DNA from: an uncultured Mailhella sp.
Lineage (GTDB): Bacteria > Desulfobacterota > Desulfovibrionia > Desulfovibrionales > Desulfovibrionaceae
Reading direction: 5' to 3'
Assembly: GCA_944322635.1 (NCBI GenBank)
Contig: CALUPL010000064.1
Span: 1 to 64,000 of the forward strand
DNA length: 64,000 bases
A program made the position numbers and the translations under genes. Of the stretch, positions 32,275-42,701 are shown piece by piece. How positions within the stretch are numbered: position 1 is the stretch's first letter; the number at the start of each line of letters is the position of its first letter. The notes under the pieces are model-generated. The model did not search any database. It worked only from the letters and a program-made list of their open reading frames with translations, and was not told the DNA's origin.

Positions 32275-34812
32275 CTAGCCGTCCTTTTTTCCTGTCTTTT
32301 CTTCCATAACCAGGGGAAGCAGCTCCCCTATGGTGCTTACCGTATGAATTTCTATTCTGCGGCGCAGATCAGCGGGAATCTCTTCAAGATCCTTGACGTT
32401 CTGCGCAGGAATGACGGCTCTTTTCAGGCCTCTGGCCACGGCTCCGAGAATCTTTTCCTTGATGCCCCCCACAGGAAGCACCCTTCCACGGAGCGTAATC
32501 TCTCCAGTCATGCAGGTATCGCCCCGAACCGAACGGCCGGTAAGAGCCGATACCAGAGCCGATACCAGAGTTACCCCGGCCGACGGACCATCCTTCGGAG
32601 TGGCTCCGGCAGGTACATGGATATGGATGTCCAACTTCTGAGAAAAATCCGGATCTATGCCCAGCTCTTTGGCATGGGAACGCGCATAGGTTACGGCGGC
32701 CTGAGCACTTTCCTTCATAACGTCACCGAGCTGTCCGGTGAGAAGCAGACCACCCTTTCCTTCCATGGTGCTCACTTCCACATGCAAAACCTCGCCTCCG
32801 GCCTGAGTCCAGGCCAGCCCCAGCGCCACGCCGGGCAGAAGCTCCTTTTCCTTTTCCTCGTCAAGAAAGATGGGAGCTCCGAGCAGGCGAGTCACCAGAG
32901 CCGGAGTAACCACAAAGGGAGGAGTGTCTCCCTCGGCCTTGCGTCTTGCAATCTTGCGGCATATGGAACCGAGCTGCCGCTCCAGGCCACGCAGGCCCGC
33001 CTCTCTCGTATAACCGCGAATGACGCGTGCAATGGCAGCATCGCGGAACACTATATCGTCCTCTTTCAGGCCGTTTTCGGCAATCTGCCTTTTCAGCAGA
33101 TACTTTTTGGCTATGGACAGCTTTTCCTGCTCCGTGTAGCCGGAAAGATGGATAATCTCCAAACGATCCAGAAGAGCCGCAGGAATGGTATCGAGCTGAT
33201 TGGCCGTGCACAGAAAAAGTACCTTGGAAAGATCGAACTCCAGATTCAGGTAGTGATCGCTGAAATGAGAATTCTGCTCAGGATCAAGAGCCTCCAGCAG
33301 GGCAGAGGCGGGATCTCCGCGAAAATCGTTGCCGAGCTTATCGATTTCATCCAGTACTATGACCGGGTTTCGGGTACCGGCCTGACGTATGGCCTGAATG
33401 ATGCGACCGGGCATGGCTCCGATATAGGTGCGTCTGTGTCCCCGAATTTCCGCCTCATCCCGCATTCCACCGAGGGATATGCGCTGAAACTTACGTCCGA
33501 GAGCTCTGGCGATGGAACGTCCGAGCGAAGTCTTTCCCACGCCCGGAGGCCCGACGAAGCAAAGCACGGGGCCCTTGGAATCCGGATTCAGCTTGCGCAC
33601 GCTCAGAAATTCGAGAATGCGATCCTTCACCTTTTCAAGGCCGAAATGATCCTCGTCCAGAATGGCGGCAGCCTTCACGATATCGAGCCTGTCACGGGAC
33701 ATTTTCTTCCACGGCAGCTCGGCAAGAAGGTCAAGATAGGTACGCACTACGTTGGCTTCTGCGGAGTCTCCATGCATGGACGCAAGGCGACGAAGCTGTT
33801 TATCGGCCTCGCGCCTGGCTTCAGGAGGAAGCGAAGCCTTTTCAAGAGCCTGTCTGAGGTTCTCGTTCTCGTCGTCCGTGTCGCTTCCGTCACCCAGCTC
33901 CTTGTGTATGGCCTTGAGCTGTTCCCGCAGAAAATAATCCTTCTGCGCCTTGTCCATGCCCTCCCGTGCCATGCTCTGGATGCGGGCCTGCATGGCAGCC
34001 ACTTCCACCTCGCGAATAAGATGCTGGTTCACAAGGCGTAAGCGCTCAACCGGATCAAGACATTCCAGAAGAGCCTGAGCTTCATCCACACGCAGCCGCA
34101 TATTGGCGGCGATGATGTCCGCGAGTCTTCCGGGATCGTTGACGGAGTTGAGAACATTCATGATTTCCCCGGAGGGAAGACCACGCAGGTGCAGAATCTT
34201 GTCGCTCTGCTCCCGCGCGGAACGCATCATGGCCTCAAGCTCCACATCGGAAACGTCACTGCGCTTTTCATCCAGAACCTGCACACGCGCCAGCAGAATG
34301 GGACCGTTGTTGTCGAACTCCTCCACATGGGCACGCGTAAGTCCCTGAACCAGCAGCTTTACCTGCCCATCGTTCATCTTGATCATGCGCAGTATCATGA
34401 CCACAGAGCCGACATCGTACAGTTCCTCGGGAGACGGATCCTCTGCAGCCGCATCACGCTGAGCACAAAGCAGCAGATACCGGTTGCCGTTGAGCGAGAA
34501 CTCCACGGTTTCCATAGCTTTTTCGCGGTTTTCAAACAGCGGGACTATCATGGAATTGAAAACTACGCTGTCCCGCAGAGGAAGCACCGGCAAAACGGAG
34601 GGAATGGTCGGAGCAAGTTCGTCGCCTTCTCCGTCCGGGCCTTCAGCGGAGCCTCCTTCCTGTTTTTCCTGCTTTTCTCCAGAATCATTTCCAGAGTCGT
34701 TCAAAGCGTCGGCCCGAACTTCCACAGGCGCGGAAAGTTCCGGGTCCTGTTCCAGCAGGTCTTTCTTGTCTTCTTCCGACAGCGCGGAAGGCATTTTTTG
34801 CATATTGCTCAT
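32275..34812 (-). CDS. lon: ATP-dependent protease Lon
   Basis: 845 residues, slightly longer than E. coli Lon owing to an acidic N-terminal extension of about 70 residues (many Glu, Asp, Ser). An N-terminal substrate domain starts at VLPVLPLRD, the AAA+ Walker A is GPPGVGKTSLG, Walker B is VIVLDEIDK, and the C-terminal serine protease domain has the catalytic Ser in KDGPSAGVT and Lys in GGIKEK. Degrades damaged and regulatory proteins. GAGG lies five bases before the ATG at 34812; a frame extends to 34842. It is last gene of the leuS-lptE-holA-radC-lon series, 39 bases after radC. Confidence 0.95.
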   Translation of the reverse strand: MSNMQKMPSALSEEDKKDLLEQDPELSAPVEVRADALNDSGNDSGEKQEKQEGGSAEGPDGEGDELAPTIPSVLPVLPLRDSVVFNSMIVPLFENREKAMETVEFSLNGNRYLLLCAQRDAAAEDPSPEELYDVGSVVMILRMIKMNDGQVKLLVQGLTRAHVEEFDNNGPILLARVQVLDEKRSDVSDVELEAMMRSAREQSDKILHLRGLPSGEIMNVLNSVNDPGRLADIIAANMRLRVDEAQALLECLDPVERLRLVNQHLIREVEVAAMQARIQSMAREGMDKAQKDYFLREQLKAIHKELGDGSDTDDENENLRQALEKASLPPEARREADKQLRRLASMHGDSAEANVVRTYLDLLAELPWKKMSRDRLDIVKAAAILDEDHFGLEKVKDRILEFLSVRKLNPDSKGPVLCFVGPPGVGKTSLGRSIARALGRKFQRISLGGMRDEAEIRGHRRTYIGAMPGRIIQAIRQAGTRNPVIVLDEIDKLGNDFRGDPASALLEALDPEQNSHFSDHYLNLEFDLSKVLFLCTANQLDTIPAALLDRLEIIHLSGYTEQEKLSIAKKYLLKRQIAENGLKEDDIVFRDAAIARVIRGYTREAGLRGLERQLGSICRKIARRKAEGDTPPFVVTPALVTRLLGAPIFLDEEKEKELLPGVALGLAWTQAGGEVLHVEVSTMEGKGGLLLTGQLGDVMKESAQAAVTYARSHAKELGIDPDFSQKLDIHIHVPAGATPKDGPSAGVTLVSALVSALTGRSVRGDTCMTGEITLRGRVLPVGGIKEKILGAVARGLKRAVIPAQNVKDLEEIPADLRRRIEIHTVSTIGELLPLVMEEKTGKKDG

Positions 34813-34851
34813 GCTATCCTCATTCGGGCAGATCCCGTACATTCCTTTTCG

Positions 34852-35553
34852 TCACTTCAAACGACAGTCACGCATCATGCTGAAGACTGCGTCGGAAGTA
34901 ATGATCACATGATCGTGCAGGAACAGGCCCAGAGGCCGGAGCGCCAGGGCTATGCGTCCTGTCAGCGCCCTGTCCTCCTGCGAAGGCAGGTATGTCCCGC
35001 CAGGATGATTGTGCATGAGAACAAGGCTGCTTGCATGGCTTTTGACCATGATTTCCACAACCTCAATAGGCTCCAGAAACACATGATCCGTCGAGCCATG
35101 ACGAATCTGTTTAAAGATAAGCAGTCTGTTCTGTTTGTCCAGAAGTGCGGCCCACACTTCTTCCTCTGTACAATGCTTCAGCCGCCGCCTGCCCATCTCC
35201 ACAAGATCGGGAAGCGTAACGACCCGCTTTTGTTGTACGTTGCTTTGCGATGCACGGGCAATGATTTCCCGCAGAAGGACAAGAAAACTATCAACGGCCG
35301 GTCCGCATTCCTCCACCTGCGCCAGTTCCTCAGAGGAGGCGGAAAGCAGGCCGTCAAAACTGCCGAACCGGGCAAGAAGACGCTTTGCAAGCAGTTTGTT
35401 GTCCCGGCGCATATAGACGCAGCCGAGAGCAAGCTCCAGAACTTCATAGTCGGGAAGTGCAGCGGGATCGGAGAGAAAACGTTCCCGAAGGCGTTTTCTG
35501 TGCCCGGCGCGCAGTTCAGCTTCGGATATATTCAAGCCGTCCTTCATTGTCAT
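34852..35553 (-). CDS. radC: RadC-family JAB/MPN domain protein
   Basis: 233 residues. N-terminal helix-hairpin-helix-like part (ARFGSFDGLLSASSEELAQVEECGP near 60-85), then the RadC JAB metalloprotease-like domain with the zinc motif HNHPGG near 180 and LHDHVIIT near 210. Biological role of RadC proteins is unsettled despite the DNA-repair name. It starts at the base next to the holA stop (TGAATG), so the two are translationally coupled. Confidence 0.9.
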   Translation of the reverse strand: MTMKDGLNISEAELRAGHRKRLRERFLSDPAALPDYEVLELALGCVYMRRDNKLLAKRLLARFGSFDGLLSASSEELAQVEECGPAVDSFLVLLREIIARASQSNVQQKRVVTLPDLVEMGRRRLKHCTEEEVWAALLDKQNRLLIFKQIRHGSTDHVFLEPIEVVEIMVKSHASSLVLMHNHPGGTYLPSQEDRALTGRIALALRPLGLFLHDHVIITSDAVFSMMRDCRLK

Positions 35554-36552
35554 TCAGCGTCTCGGATTCTTTTCTCTCACGGGAGAGGAAAACAGGAGAG
35601 AAAGCGAGGCCACGAGTTCTTCCAAGGCCTGCAGCGGTTGCCTCGCCCCACTCTTTACGGAAAGTTCGGCCGTTCGGAGGGCGTCAAAAACCTGGCAGAG
35701 TCCGGCAAATCCGATGCATGAAGCCAGTTTTCGCTTTTCATTTTCCACGAACTTCGGAACGAAAACCCTGTCTCCGGCATTCAGCTGCCAGAGAATGCGG
35801 GCCTCTCTGGCCATAAGCGTAAGAAGAGGAAAAAGAAGAGATTCTCCGCCGTCGCCCTCGCGCAGAAGAGTTTTCCACACGGCACGCGTATTGCCGCTCT
35901 CCAGCTGACGGATCACATCAAATATGACCGCATCGGGAGTGAACTCCGTCATCTGACGCACAAGGTTCACATCCACGGAACCGTCGGCAGAGGCAAGATA
36001 AAGCTGCTCAAGCACCCCGTGAACCGCGGCAGCGTCGGGAATGAGCATTTCCGAAAGAACATTGAGAGCGTCGGGTTTCAGATTCAGCCCCATGGCAGAG
36101 GCCTGCTTCTGTACATACTGGCGGATGGCGCGGCCGTCTATCCCAGCAGAGCGCCATACCCATTTCCGGCTGTCGGCAAAAGCAAGACACTTGAGCTTGG
36201 CAACATGGGCGGGAAGCTTGGGCTGCCCTTTTTCCCAAGGGCATTCAAGGCAGAATATGGGAAGAACTCCCGGCCGCGGAGTACCGAGCGTTGAGGAAAG
36301 CTTTTTCCATACATCGGCGGGAAGCTGTTGTGCACCGCGTACTACGAGCACGCGACTGCGTCCGTCCATACCCAGAAGCGTAAGCGCATCCCAGAAGCGA
36401 CGATCAAGACCTTCATCCGCCCAGTACGTCTGCACATCCGGTACCGGAGCACCGCTTCCGGGTGCAAGAGGAGAAATGAGCTCTCTCTCCACGTAGTCTC
36501 GCAACAGAGCGGCATCGGGACATATGCAGAAAAAGAACCCCGGACTTTCCAT
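35554..36552 (-). CDS. holA: DNA polymerase III delta subunit
   Basis: 332 residues. The delta subunit opens the sliding clamp during loading. The sequence fits the divergent HolA family: an N-terminal AAA+-like part (VLVVRGAQQLP near 70), a central WVWRSAGIDGRAIRQYVQKQA helix, and the C-terminal helical collar. Placement after lptE is the common bacterial order lptE-holA and supports the call. The ATG at 36552 follows GGAG; TTG at 36564 is less likely. Confidence 0.85.
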   Translation of the reverse strand: MESPGFFFCICPDAALLRDYVERELISPLAPGSGAPVPDVQTYWADEGLDRRFWDALTLLGMDGRSRVLVVRGAQQLPADVWKKLSSTLGTPRPGVLPIFCLECPWEKGQPKLPAHVAKLKCLAFADSRKWVWRSAGIDGRAIRQYVQKQASAMGLNLKPDALNVLSEMLIPDAAAVHGVLEQLYLASADGSVDVNLVRQMTEFTPDAVIFDVIRQLESGNTRAVWKTLLREGDGGESLLFPLLTLMAREARILWQLNAGDRVFVPKFVENEKRKLASCIGFAGLCQVFDALRTAELSVKSGARQPLQALEELVASLSLLFSSPVREKNPRR

Positions 36553-36578
36553 TCTTTTCTCCAAAAGACAGCCCGGCG

Positions 36579-37112
36579 TCAGAACTTCTGCTGCATACGG
36601 TCAAGGGCCCTGTGCAGAGCTTCCTTCAGCCCGTCGCGTATGGCGCTGGCCTCATCGACGGTTTCAAATTTATCGGTGTACGAAATAACACCGGAACGCC
36701 ATACCACGGAGCCGGTCTTGCCGCTGCGTACAACCAGTTCTATCTGTACGACGGTATCGCTGAGCAGCGTGTTGTCCACATAGTTGGACACCGAAGAACG
36801 AACGCGGAAGCCGGGCATATTAATGGTAAGCAGATAATCGGCATTGCCGCTGTCCACCCAGCGGGCAAGACGACGCAGATTCACTTCGTCGCGCACGATG
36901 CCGCGCAGATAATACTGCACCCAGGGATACATGGTGACCTGTTCCACCTTGTCTATCCTGAGCGTGCTGTTTCCGTCGCCGAGTATGCTGACGGCACGTG
37001 AGCTGCTGGTGGAATAGCCATCCAGACTGTAACCGCAGCCGCCGGCAAGCAGGCCCAGGCCTAAAGCCGCAGCAGCAATCAGTCCCTTCCACGTTCCCCT
37101 TGGTCTTATCAT
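36579..37112 (-). CDS. lptE: LPS-assembly lipoprotein LptE
   Basis: 177 residues. LptE plugs the LptD barrel that inserts LPS in the outer membrane. A signal peptide (KGLIAAAALGLGLLAGGC) has a lipobox with Cys26, followed by GYSLDGYS. The rest is a beta-rich domain ending in a helix (EASAIRDGLKEALHRALDRMQQ). The ATG at 37112 has AAGGA eight bases upstream; other frame starts further upstream are not supported. Lies between leuS and holA, the standard position of this gene. Confidence 0.87.
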   Translation of the reverse strand: MIRPRGTWKGLIAAAALGLGLLAGGCGYSLDGYSTSSSRAVSILGDGNSTLRIDKVEQVTMYPWVQYYLRGIVRDEVNLRRLARWVDSGNADYLLTINMPGFRVRSSVSNYVDNTLLSDTVVQIELVVRSGKTGSVVWRSGVISYTDKFETVDEASAIRDGLKEALHRALDRMQQKF

Positions 37113-37152
37113 CAGGCATTCCTTCATGGCGGCGCATACTTCAAAGTCTCCC

Positions 37153-37267
37153 GCCGGATAGCCGTCCGGCGAAGGTGAGACTTCAAAGAGACGTTTACTC
37201 CGAACGAAGAGAAAACGTCTCTTCCATTCCCGGCCTTCCCGCCCGAGGCGGGAAGGCCTTTCTTTTT
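37153..37267. other. three stacked hairpins between leuS and lptE
   Basis: In 115 bases there are three inverted repeats: GCCGGA/TCCGGC (37153-37170), a perfect 11-bp pair AAGAGACGTTT/AAACGTCTCTT (37186-37223), and a perfect 12-bp pair GGCCTTCCCGCC/GGCGGGAAGGCC (37232-37258) followed on the plus strand by TTTCTTTTT. In the direction of the genes (minus) only the middle one has even a short T tract, so this is not a plain terminator. Confidence 0.6.
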
Positions 37268-37281
37268 CCGGCAACGGGAAA

Positions 37282-39786
37282 TTATCCCGCGACTATGTTC
37301 ACCAGCTTGCCGGGCACGACGATGACCTTGCGAACCGTCTTTCCGGCAATATGATTCTGAACAGAACGCTCAGCTAGAGCGGCCTTTTCCAGATCCTCAC
37401 GCGAGGCTCCGGCAGGAACTTCCACCTTACCGCGCAGCTTGCCGTTCACCTGCACCACTACGGTGATAACATCCTTCTTGAGTGCTTCGCCGTTCCACTC
37501 CGGCCAGCGCACATCATCCAGAGAATCCGTATGGCCGAGCTGCTGCCATATTTCCTCGCACATATGAGGCGTGAAGGGGAAGAGCATGACAAGCACCGTA
37601 GCCATGGCGGAGGAAAGCGCATTGCGCCCCTCTTCCGTGGCGGAAAGCTCTTCGCGGTACTGGTTCACGGTATTGACCAGTTCCATGATGGCGGCAATGG
37701 CGGTATTGAACTGATTGCGTTCCGCTATGTCCTCGCCCACCTTCTTCACGGTGGCATGCTCGCTCAGACGCAGGGCGCGGATGGCATCGCTCGCGGCGGC
37801 GGACATGTCGGAACAGGCAGCCACAGGCTTCAAGACGGACTGCATTTCAAAGAACATTCTCCACACGCGGCTTACAAAACGGTAGGCTCCCTCAATGCCG
37901 CTGTCGCTCCAGTCGAAATCGCGTTCCGGCGGAGCAGCGAACAGGCAGAACAGACGCACGGTGTCGGCGCCGTACTTCTGCACCATGGCATCGGGGTCAA
38001 CGATGTTGCCCTTGGACTTGGACATCTTGCTGCCGCCGAGCAATACCATGCCCTGCGTGAGCAAATTTTTGAAAGGCTCGTCCATGTCGGCAGGCAGATA
38101 ACCGAAATCGCGCAGCATCTTGGTGAAGAAGCGGGAGTAGAGAAGGTGCAGAATAGCATGCTCCACACCGCCGATGTACTGATCTACGGGCAGCCAGTAC
38201 TTGAGGGCTTCCATATCAAAGGGAGCGTCGTCCTTGCGCGCAGAGGTGTAGCGGGCAAAATACCAGGAGGATTCCACAAAGGTATCCATGGTATCCGTTT
38301 CGCGACGGGCAGGACCACCGCAGCAGGGACATACGGTTTCAACAAAGGAAGGAGTCTCGGGCAGAGGAGAACGACCGTCTTCGCAGGTTTTCACGTCGAG
38401 CGGCAGACGTACGGGCAGATCTTCGAGCTTCACCGGCTGTACGCCGCACTTTTCGCAGTACACCACGGGAATGGGAGCGCCCCAGTAGCGCTGACGGGAA
38501 ATGTTCCAGTCGCGCAGGCGGTAGTTGACCGTGGCGCGGCCCTTGCCGGTTTCTTCCAGCTTCTTGATGATGGCTTCCTTGCCCTCTGCGTTGGGCATAC
38601 CCGTAAACTCGCCGGAATTCACCAGAATACCGGGTTCGACATAGGCTTCCGTCATGGTGGCGGGGGCCATGTCCTTTCCGTCGGGGCTTACCACCACCTT
38701 CATGCCGATGCCGAACTTGCGGGCGAAGTCGAAATCTCGCTGATCATGCGCAGGCACGGCCATAACCGCGCCGGTGCCGTAGTCGGCCAGAACGAAGTTG
38801 CCGAGCCAGATGGGAATGCGGTCGCCGGTGAAGGGATTGATGCAGTAGGCGCCCGTGAACACGCCGTCCTTTTCCAGGGTTTCGGACTGACGATCGAGGC
38901 GGTCCATGTTGCGGGTGCGCTCGATGAAGGCGCGAATTTCGGCTTCGTTCTCACGTCCGGCAATGAGGGACTCCACCAGCGGATGCTCGGGAGCCAGCGT
39001 CATGAAGGTCACGCCGAACAGCGTGTCGGCACGGGTGGAGAACACCTTGATTTCGCCTTCGCGGCCTTCCAGCTTGAACACGATTTCCGCGCCGGTGGAA
39101 CGGCCTATCCAGTTGTGCTGCATGGTGAGCACGCGGGCGGGCCAGCCCTTTTCCAGCTTCTTGAGGTCGGCAAGCAGTTCGTCGGCATAGGCCGTAATGC
39201 GGAAGAACCACTGGGTAAGATCCTTCTGTTCCACCTCGGAGTCACAACGCCAGCACTTGCCGTCGATGACCTGTTCATTGGCCAGCACGGTGTGGCAGCT
39301 CGGGCACCAGTTCTGAGGCGCCTTTTTGCGGTACACAAGGCCCTTTTCCAGACACTTCAGGAAAAATTCCTGTTCCCAGCGATAGTATTCAGGACGGCAG
39401 GTCGCAATTTCCCGGCGCCAGTCATAGGAATAACCCATGCGTTTGAGCTGAGAACGCATGTTGTCTATGTTGGCATAGGTCCACTTGGCAGGATGCGTTC
39501 CGTGCTTGATGGCGGCATTTTCCGCAGGCAGACCGAAGGCGTCCCAGCCGATGGGATGCAGAACGTTGTAGCCCTGCAGACGGCGGAAACGAGCCATGAC
39601 GTCACCGATGGAATAGTTGCGGACATGTCCCATGTGAATGTTGCCCGAGGGGTACGGGAACATTTCCATAAGAAAATACTTGGGTTTGGAAGAATCGACA
39701 TCACAGTTGAAGGAGCCTTTTTCAGCCCATATGTTCTGCCATTTTTCTTCCAGCGCATGAGGATCGTAACGAGACGAAAGTGCCAT
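37282..39786 (-). CDS. leuS: leucyl-tRNA synthetase
   Basis: 834 residues, normal length for the bacterial enzyme. The HIGH-type motif is [15 protein letters not shown] (near 41-55), the zinc-binding Cys clusters CPSCH and CWRC follow, an editing domain with the threonine-rich region is in the middle, and [11 protein letters not shown] is the KMSKS loop (near 575). Attaches leucine to its tRNA. It comes after nusB (72 bases) and before lptE in the leftward chain. Confidence 0.96.
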   Translation of the reverse strand: MALSSRYDPHALEEKWQNIWAEKGSFNCDVDSSKPKYFLMEMFPYPSGNIHMGHVRNYSIGDVMARFRRLQGYNVLHPIGWDAFGLPAENAAIKHGTHPAKWTYANIDNMRSQLKRMGYSYDWRREIATCRPEYYRWEQEFFLKCLEKGLVYRKKAPQNWCPSCHTVLANEQVIDGKCWRCDSEVEQKDLTQWFFRITAYADELLADLKKLEKGWPARVLTMQHNWIGRSTGAEIVFKLEGREGEIKVFSTRADTLFGVTFMTLAPEHPLVESLIAGRENEAEIRAFIERTRNMDRLDRQSETLEKDGVFTGAYCINPFTGDRIPIWLGNFVLADYGTGAVMAVPAHDQRDFDFARKFGIGMKVVVSPDGKDMAPATMTEAYVEPGILVNSGEFTGMPNAEGKEAIIKKLEETGKGRATVNYRLRDWNISRQRYWGAPIPVVYCEKCGVQPVKLEDLPVRLPLDVKTCEDGRSPLPETPSFVETVCPCCGGPARRETDTMDTFVESSWYFARYTSARKDDAPFDMEALKYWLPVDQYIGGVEHAILHLLYSRFFTKMLRDFGYLPADMDEPFKNLLTQGMVLLGGSKMSKSKGNIVDPDAMVQKYGADTVRLFCLFAAPPERDFDWSDSGIEGAYRFVSRVWRMFFEMQSVLKPVAACSDMSAAASDAIRALRLSEHATVKKVGEDIAERNQFNTAIAAIMELVNTVNQYREELSATEEGRNALSSAMATVLVMLFPFTPHMCEEIWQQLGHTDSLDDVRWPEWNGEALKKDVITVVVQVNGKLRGKVEVPAGASREDLEKAALAERSVQNHIAGKTVRKVIVVPGKLVNIVAG

Positions 39787-39858
39787 TTTAGTTCCTTGAA
39801 TACTTCGGGCTTGAGCCCGCTATGCAAATCGAAGAAATATATGCCCGTCCCCGGCTCA

Positions 39859-40320
39859 TCAGCCGCGGACGCGCAGCTCTCCCTTGTCCACAGCCTTGCT
39901 CACCGCATCGAGAATGCCGTTGACGAAGGTGTGGGAACGGGAGTCGCCGTACTGCTTGTCGAGCTCAAGGGCCTCATTCATGGACACCTTGGCCGGAACA
40001 TCGGCACGGTACAGCATTTCATATACGCCGAGACGCAGCAGATTCAGCTCCACGCGTCCAACACGGTCAAGCCGCCAGTTGCGGGCAAAACGTTCTATGA
40101 CGGCATCAAGTTCATCACGATGCTGCCACACTCCGTACACGAGCTCCCATGCGAAACCGGAAGGTTCACCGTCCTGCTCCAGAGCCTCGTCCTGACGAGG
40201 CACGGCAAGAAAAGCAGACTTGAGCTGTTCCACGGAAGCACATTCCAGAAATTCCTGACCGTACAGGGCCTGAAAGGCCAGCAGACGCTGCGCGCGGCGG
40301 GAGGGTTCTTTTGCGCCCAT
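39859..40320 (-). CDS. nusB: transcription antitermination factor NusB
   Basis: 153 residues, an all-helical NusB domain: SRRAQRLLAFQALYGQEF at the start and DRVGRVELNLLRLGVYEML in the second half, with VSMNEALELDKQYG near 113-126, the family hallmark. Works with NusE on boxA RNA, mainly in rRNA operons. Its ATG overlaps the ribH stop (TAATG), the ribH-nusB order common in bacteria. Confidence 0.94.
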   Translation of the reverse strand: MGAKEPSRRAQRLLAFQALYGQEFLECASVEQLKSAFLAVPRQDEALEQDGEPSGFAWELVYGVWQHRDELDAVIERFARNWRLDRVGRVELNLLRLGVYEMLYRADVPAKVSMNEALELDKQYGDSRSHTFVNGILDAVSKAVDKGELRVRG

Positions 40321-40790
40321 TACAACTGCTCCATAACACGGATGGTTTCCACCACGGCGGCGGCGGTTTCCGCGCCCTTGTTGCCCACATGGGCACCGGC
40401 GCGTTCAATGGCCTGTTCAAGAGTATCACAGGTCAAAAGACCAAAGCCCACGGGCAGACCGGACTGCAAGGAAACCTGGGCAATGCCTTTGGACGCCTCG
40501 GCGCAGACATAATCGAAGTGGGGGGTGCTGCCGCGAATGACGGCGCCAAGAGCAATGATGCCGCTGTACTGCGAAAAGGCGGCCAGCTTTTTGCATACGA
40601 TGGGCAGTTCATACGCACCGGGCACGCGTACCACGGTAATGTCTTCCTGAGAAGCTCCGTGACGTGTCAGATAGTCTATGGCGCCCTCCACCAGATGCTG
40701 AACGATGAAATCGTTGAAACGTGACGCCACAATGGCGATCTTCAGGCCCTGGGCATTGAGCTGTCCTTCTATGGTCTTGACGGAATACAT
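40320..40790 (-). CDS. ribH: lumazine synthase
   Basis: 156 residues, one complete domain. Makes 6,7-dimethyl-8-ribityllumazine. Motifs: [15 protein letters not shown] near 23-37, VPGAYELP near 56-63, [17 protein letters not shown] near 82-98 (His in HFDYV is the catalytic base region) and [11 protein letters not shown]. Lies between ribBA (7-base gap) and nusB (1-base overlap). Confidence 0.95.
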   Translation of the reverse strand: MYSVKTIEGQLNAQGLKIAIVASRFNDFIVQHLVEGAIDYLTRHGASQEDITVVRVPGAYELPIVCKKLAAFSQYSGIIALGAVIRGSTPHFDYVCAEASKGIAQVSLQSGLPVGFGLLTCDTLEQAIERAGAHVGNKGAETAAAVVETIRVMEQL

Positions 40791-40797
40791 GATTTCC

Positions 40798-42018
40798 TCA
40801 CTCTGTCTTGGGGCATACCCGCCGAAGCAGGTGGCCCATTTTTTCTTTCTTCGTCAGCAGGTAGTCTTCGTTGTAGCGGCCGGGCTCCTGCTCTATGGGC
40901 ACCCGCTCCACAATATCAAGCCCGTAGCCTTCAAGCCCCACTATCTTGGTGGGATTGTTGGTCAGAAGGCGCAGCTTGCGGATGCCCAGATCCACCAGAA
41001 TCTGGGCGCCCACGCCATAATCGCGCAAATCGGGCCGGAAGCCAAGACGAATGTTGGCCTCCACGGTATCGAGCCCCTGTTCCTGCAGTGCGTAGGCTTT
41101 TATCTTATTGGCAAGGCCTATGCCCCGCCCTTCCTGACGCATATAGAGCAGCACTCCGCGCCCTTCCTTTTCTATCTGCGAAAGGGCTGCGGCAAGCTGT
41201 CCTCCGCAGTCGCAACGCATGGAGCCGAACACATCTCCGGTAAGGCATTCGCTGTGCACACGGGCCAGCACCGGTTCGTCAGTGGTTACGTCGCCTTTCA
41301 CCAGAGCAACATGGGTACGGCCGTCCACAAAGTTTTCATAAGCAATAATGCGGAAATCACCGTACTTCGTCGGCATGGAAGCCTCGGCGACACGCCTGAC
41401 GGCAACTTCTCCGTGCTCCAGTCTCCAGCGGATGATGTCCTTGTTGGCGGCAATATGCAAACCGTGCCTGGCTGCAAAAATTTCCAGATCGGGCATGCGT
41501 GCCATGGTGCCGTCGTCCTTCATGATCTCACAAATGACGGCGGCCTCCCTGAGTCCCGCCATGCGGCACAAATCCACGCTGCCCTCCGTCTGTCCCGCAC
41601 GGGTGAGCACGCCGCCCTTTTTCGCACGAAGGGGGAAAACGCATCCCGGAGAAACAAGATCGGCCGGTCTCGCCCCGTCGGCAACGGCCGTACGCACGGT
41701 ATGAGCGCGCCCCGCCGCGGAAACGGGAGGAAATTCGCTTTTTCTCGCGTCAATGGACACGGTAAAGTTGGTGCCGAACTTCGAGCCGTTGCGTCTCGTC
41801 ATAAGCGGCAGCTCCAGCGCGTCGGCACGTTCCGCGGAAAGGGAAAGGCAGATGAGTCCCCTTCCCTCACGGGACATGAAATTTATGATCTCGGGCGTAA
41901 TGAACTCAGCGGCCGCCACAAGGTCTCCCTCGTTTTCGCGGTCCTCGTCGTCCACAAGAATGATCATTCTGCCTTTTTTCAAATCTTCAAGGGCTGTTTC
42001 CACACTGCACAGGGGCAT
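40798..42018 (-). CDS. ribBA: RibBA: GTP cyclohydrolase II with divergent DHBP synthase domain
   Basis: 406 residues. The C-terminal GTP cyclohydrolase II half (about 210-406) is canonical: [19 protein letters not shown] with the zinc cysteines, RQEGRGIGL. The N-terminal DHBP-synthase half keeps [11 protein letters not shown] (23-33) and DGTMAR. However, it reads FPP at 96-98 where E. coli RibB has TTG, Gly103 where it has Asp113, Cys126 where it has His136, and Gln143 where it has the metal ligand His153. The N-terminal half may therefore be inactive or altered; some proteobacterial relatives may share the Gln. It lies between ribE and ribH in the riboflavin operon. Confidence 0.9.
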   Translation of the reverse strand: MPLCSVETALEDLKKGRMIILVDDEDRENEGDLVAAAEFITPEIINFMSREGRGLICLSLSAERADALELPLMTRRNGSKFGTNFTVSIDARKSEFPPVSAAGRAHTVRTAVADGARPADLVSPGCVFPLRAKKGGVLTRAGQTEGSVDLCRMAGLREAAVICEIMKDDGTMARMPDLEIFAARHGLHIAANKDIIRWRLEHGEVAVRRVAEASMPTKYGDFRIIAYENFVDGRTHVALVKGDVTTDEPVLARVHSECLTGDVFGSMRCDCGGQLAAALSQIEKEGRGVLLYMRQEGRGIGLANKIKAYALQEQGLDTVEANIRLGFRPDLRDYGVGAQILVDLGIRKLRLLTNNPTKIVGLEGYGLDIVERVPIEQEPGRYNEDYLLTKKEKMGHLLRRVCPKTE

Positions 42019-42027
42019 ACGCTATCC

Positions 42028-42699
42028 TCAAAAGCCAAAGCCGTTACGGCGCAGAAAGTCCATGGTAACACGTTCCTCGGCCGCCCCGGCCTCGCCGGAG
42101 GCAACATAGGGCTGCATGAGGTGCTTCACATACTTGCCGATGACATCCGTTTCCAGGTTCACGGCAGACCCCGGACGCCAGAGAGCCACTGTAGTCACCC
42201 GCCATGTTTCGGGAATGACGTTCACTTCCAGAAAGCCGGGGCCGCAGTCGTTTACCGTGAGACTTATGCCGTCCAGCGTGACCGACCCCTTGGATACGAT
42301 CTGATCACTCCACTCCGGCGCGAAAGCAAGACGAATGCATCTCGACTGTCCCACGGGGCGCACGCTTTCCACATGCGCCACGGTATCCACATGGCCGCTC
42401 ACGATATGTCCGCCGAAACGCTCTCCCATGGCCATGGCCCGCTCCATGTTCACAAAAGCACCGACGACAAGGCCTCCGAGATTGGAACAGGACAAAGTTT
42501 CCGCCGAGGCAAATGCCGTGAAGGAAGGTCCGGCAGAAATCCAGGTTTCCATGGTGAGGCATACGCCGTTGCAGGCAACGGACTCTCCGATTTTCGGCCT
42601 ATCCCAGGAAAAAAGAGGATGAAAACGGAAAAGCATGTCCCCGCCTCTTCTCTCCATGGCCTCAATGCGGCCCTGCCCCTGTACAAGTCCCGTAAACAT
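42028..42699 (-). CDS. ribE: riboflavin synthase
   Basis: 223 residues. Dismutates two lumazine molecules to riboflavin. Two repeated lumazine-binding barrels: MFTGLVQGQGRIEAM at the start of the first with GESVACNGVCLTM, and GGHIVSGHVDTVAHV starting the second, with KGSVTLDGISLTVND. Length fits the alpha subunit. It starts 2 bases after the ribD stop and ends 9 bases before ribBA. Confidence 0.94.
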   Translation of the reverse strand: MFTGLVQGQGRIEAMERRGGDMLFRFHPLFSWDRPKIGESVACNGVCLTMETWISAGPSFTAFASAETLSCSNLGGLVVGAFVNMERAMAMGERFGGHIVSGHVDTVAHVESVRPVGQSRCIRLAFAPEWSDQIVSKGSVTLDGISLTVNDCGPGFLEVNVIPETWRVTTVALWRPGSAVNLETDVIGKYVKHLMQPYVASGEAGAAEERVTMDFLRRNGFGF

Positions 42700-42701
42700 G
42701 G

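Noticed and set aside
31965-32309. AT-rich 114-codon plus-strand frame before lon
   Set aside because: It reads through the lon terminator into the lon 3' end, and its second half is plainly non-coding.
37531-40512. Very long open frame on the plus strand opposite leuS, nusB and ribH
   Set aside because: It is antisense to three clear genes; high GC in third codon positions removes stops on the other strand. The translation has no known motifs.
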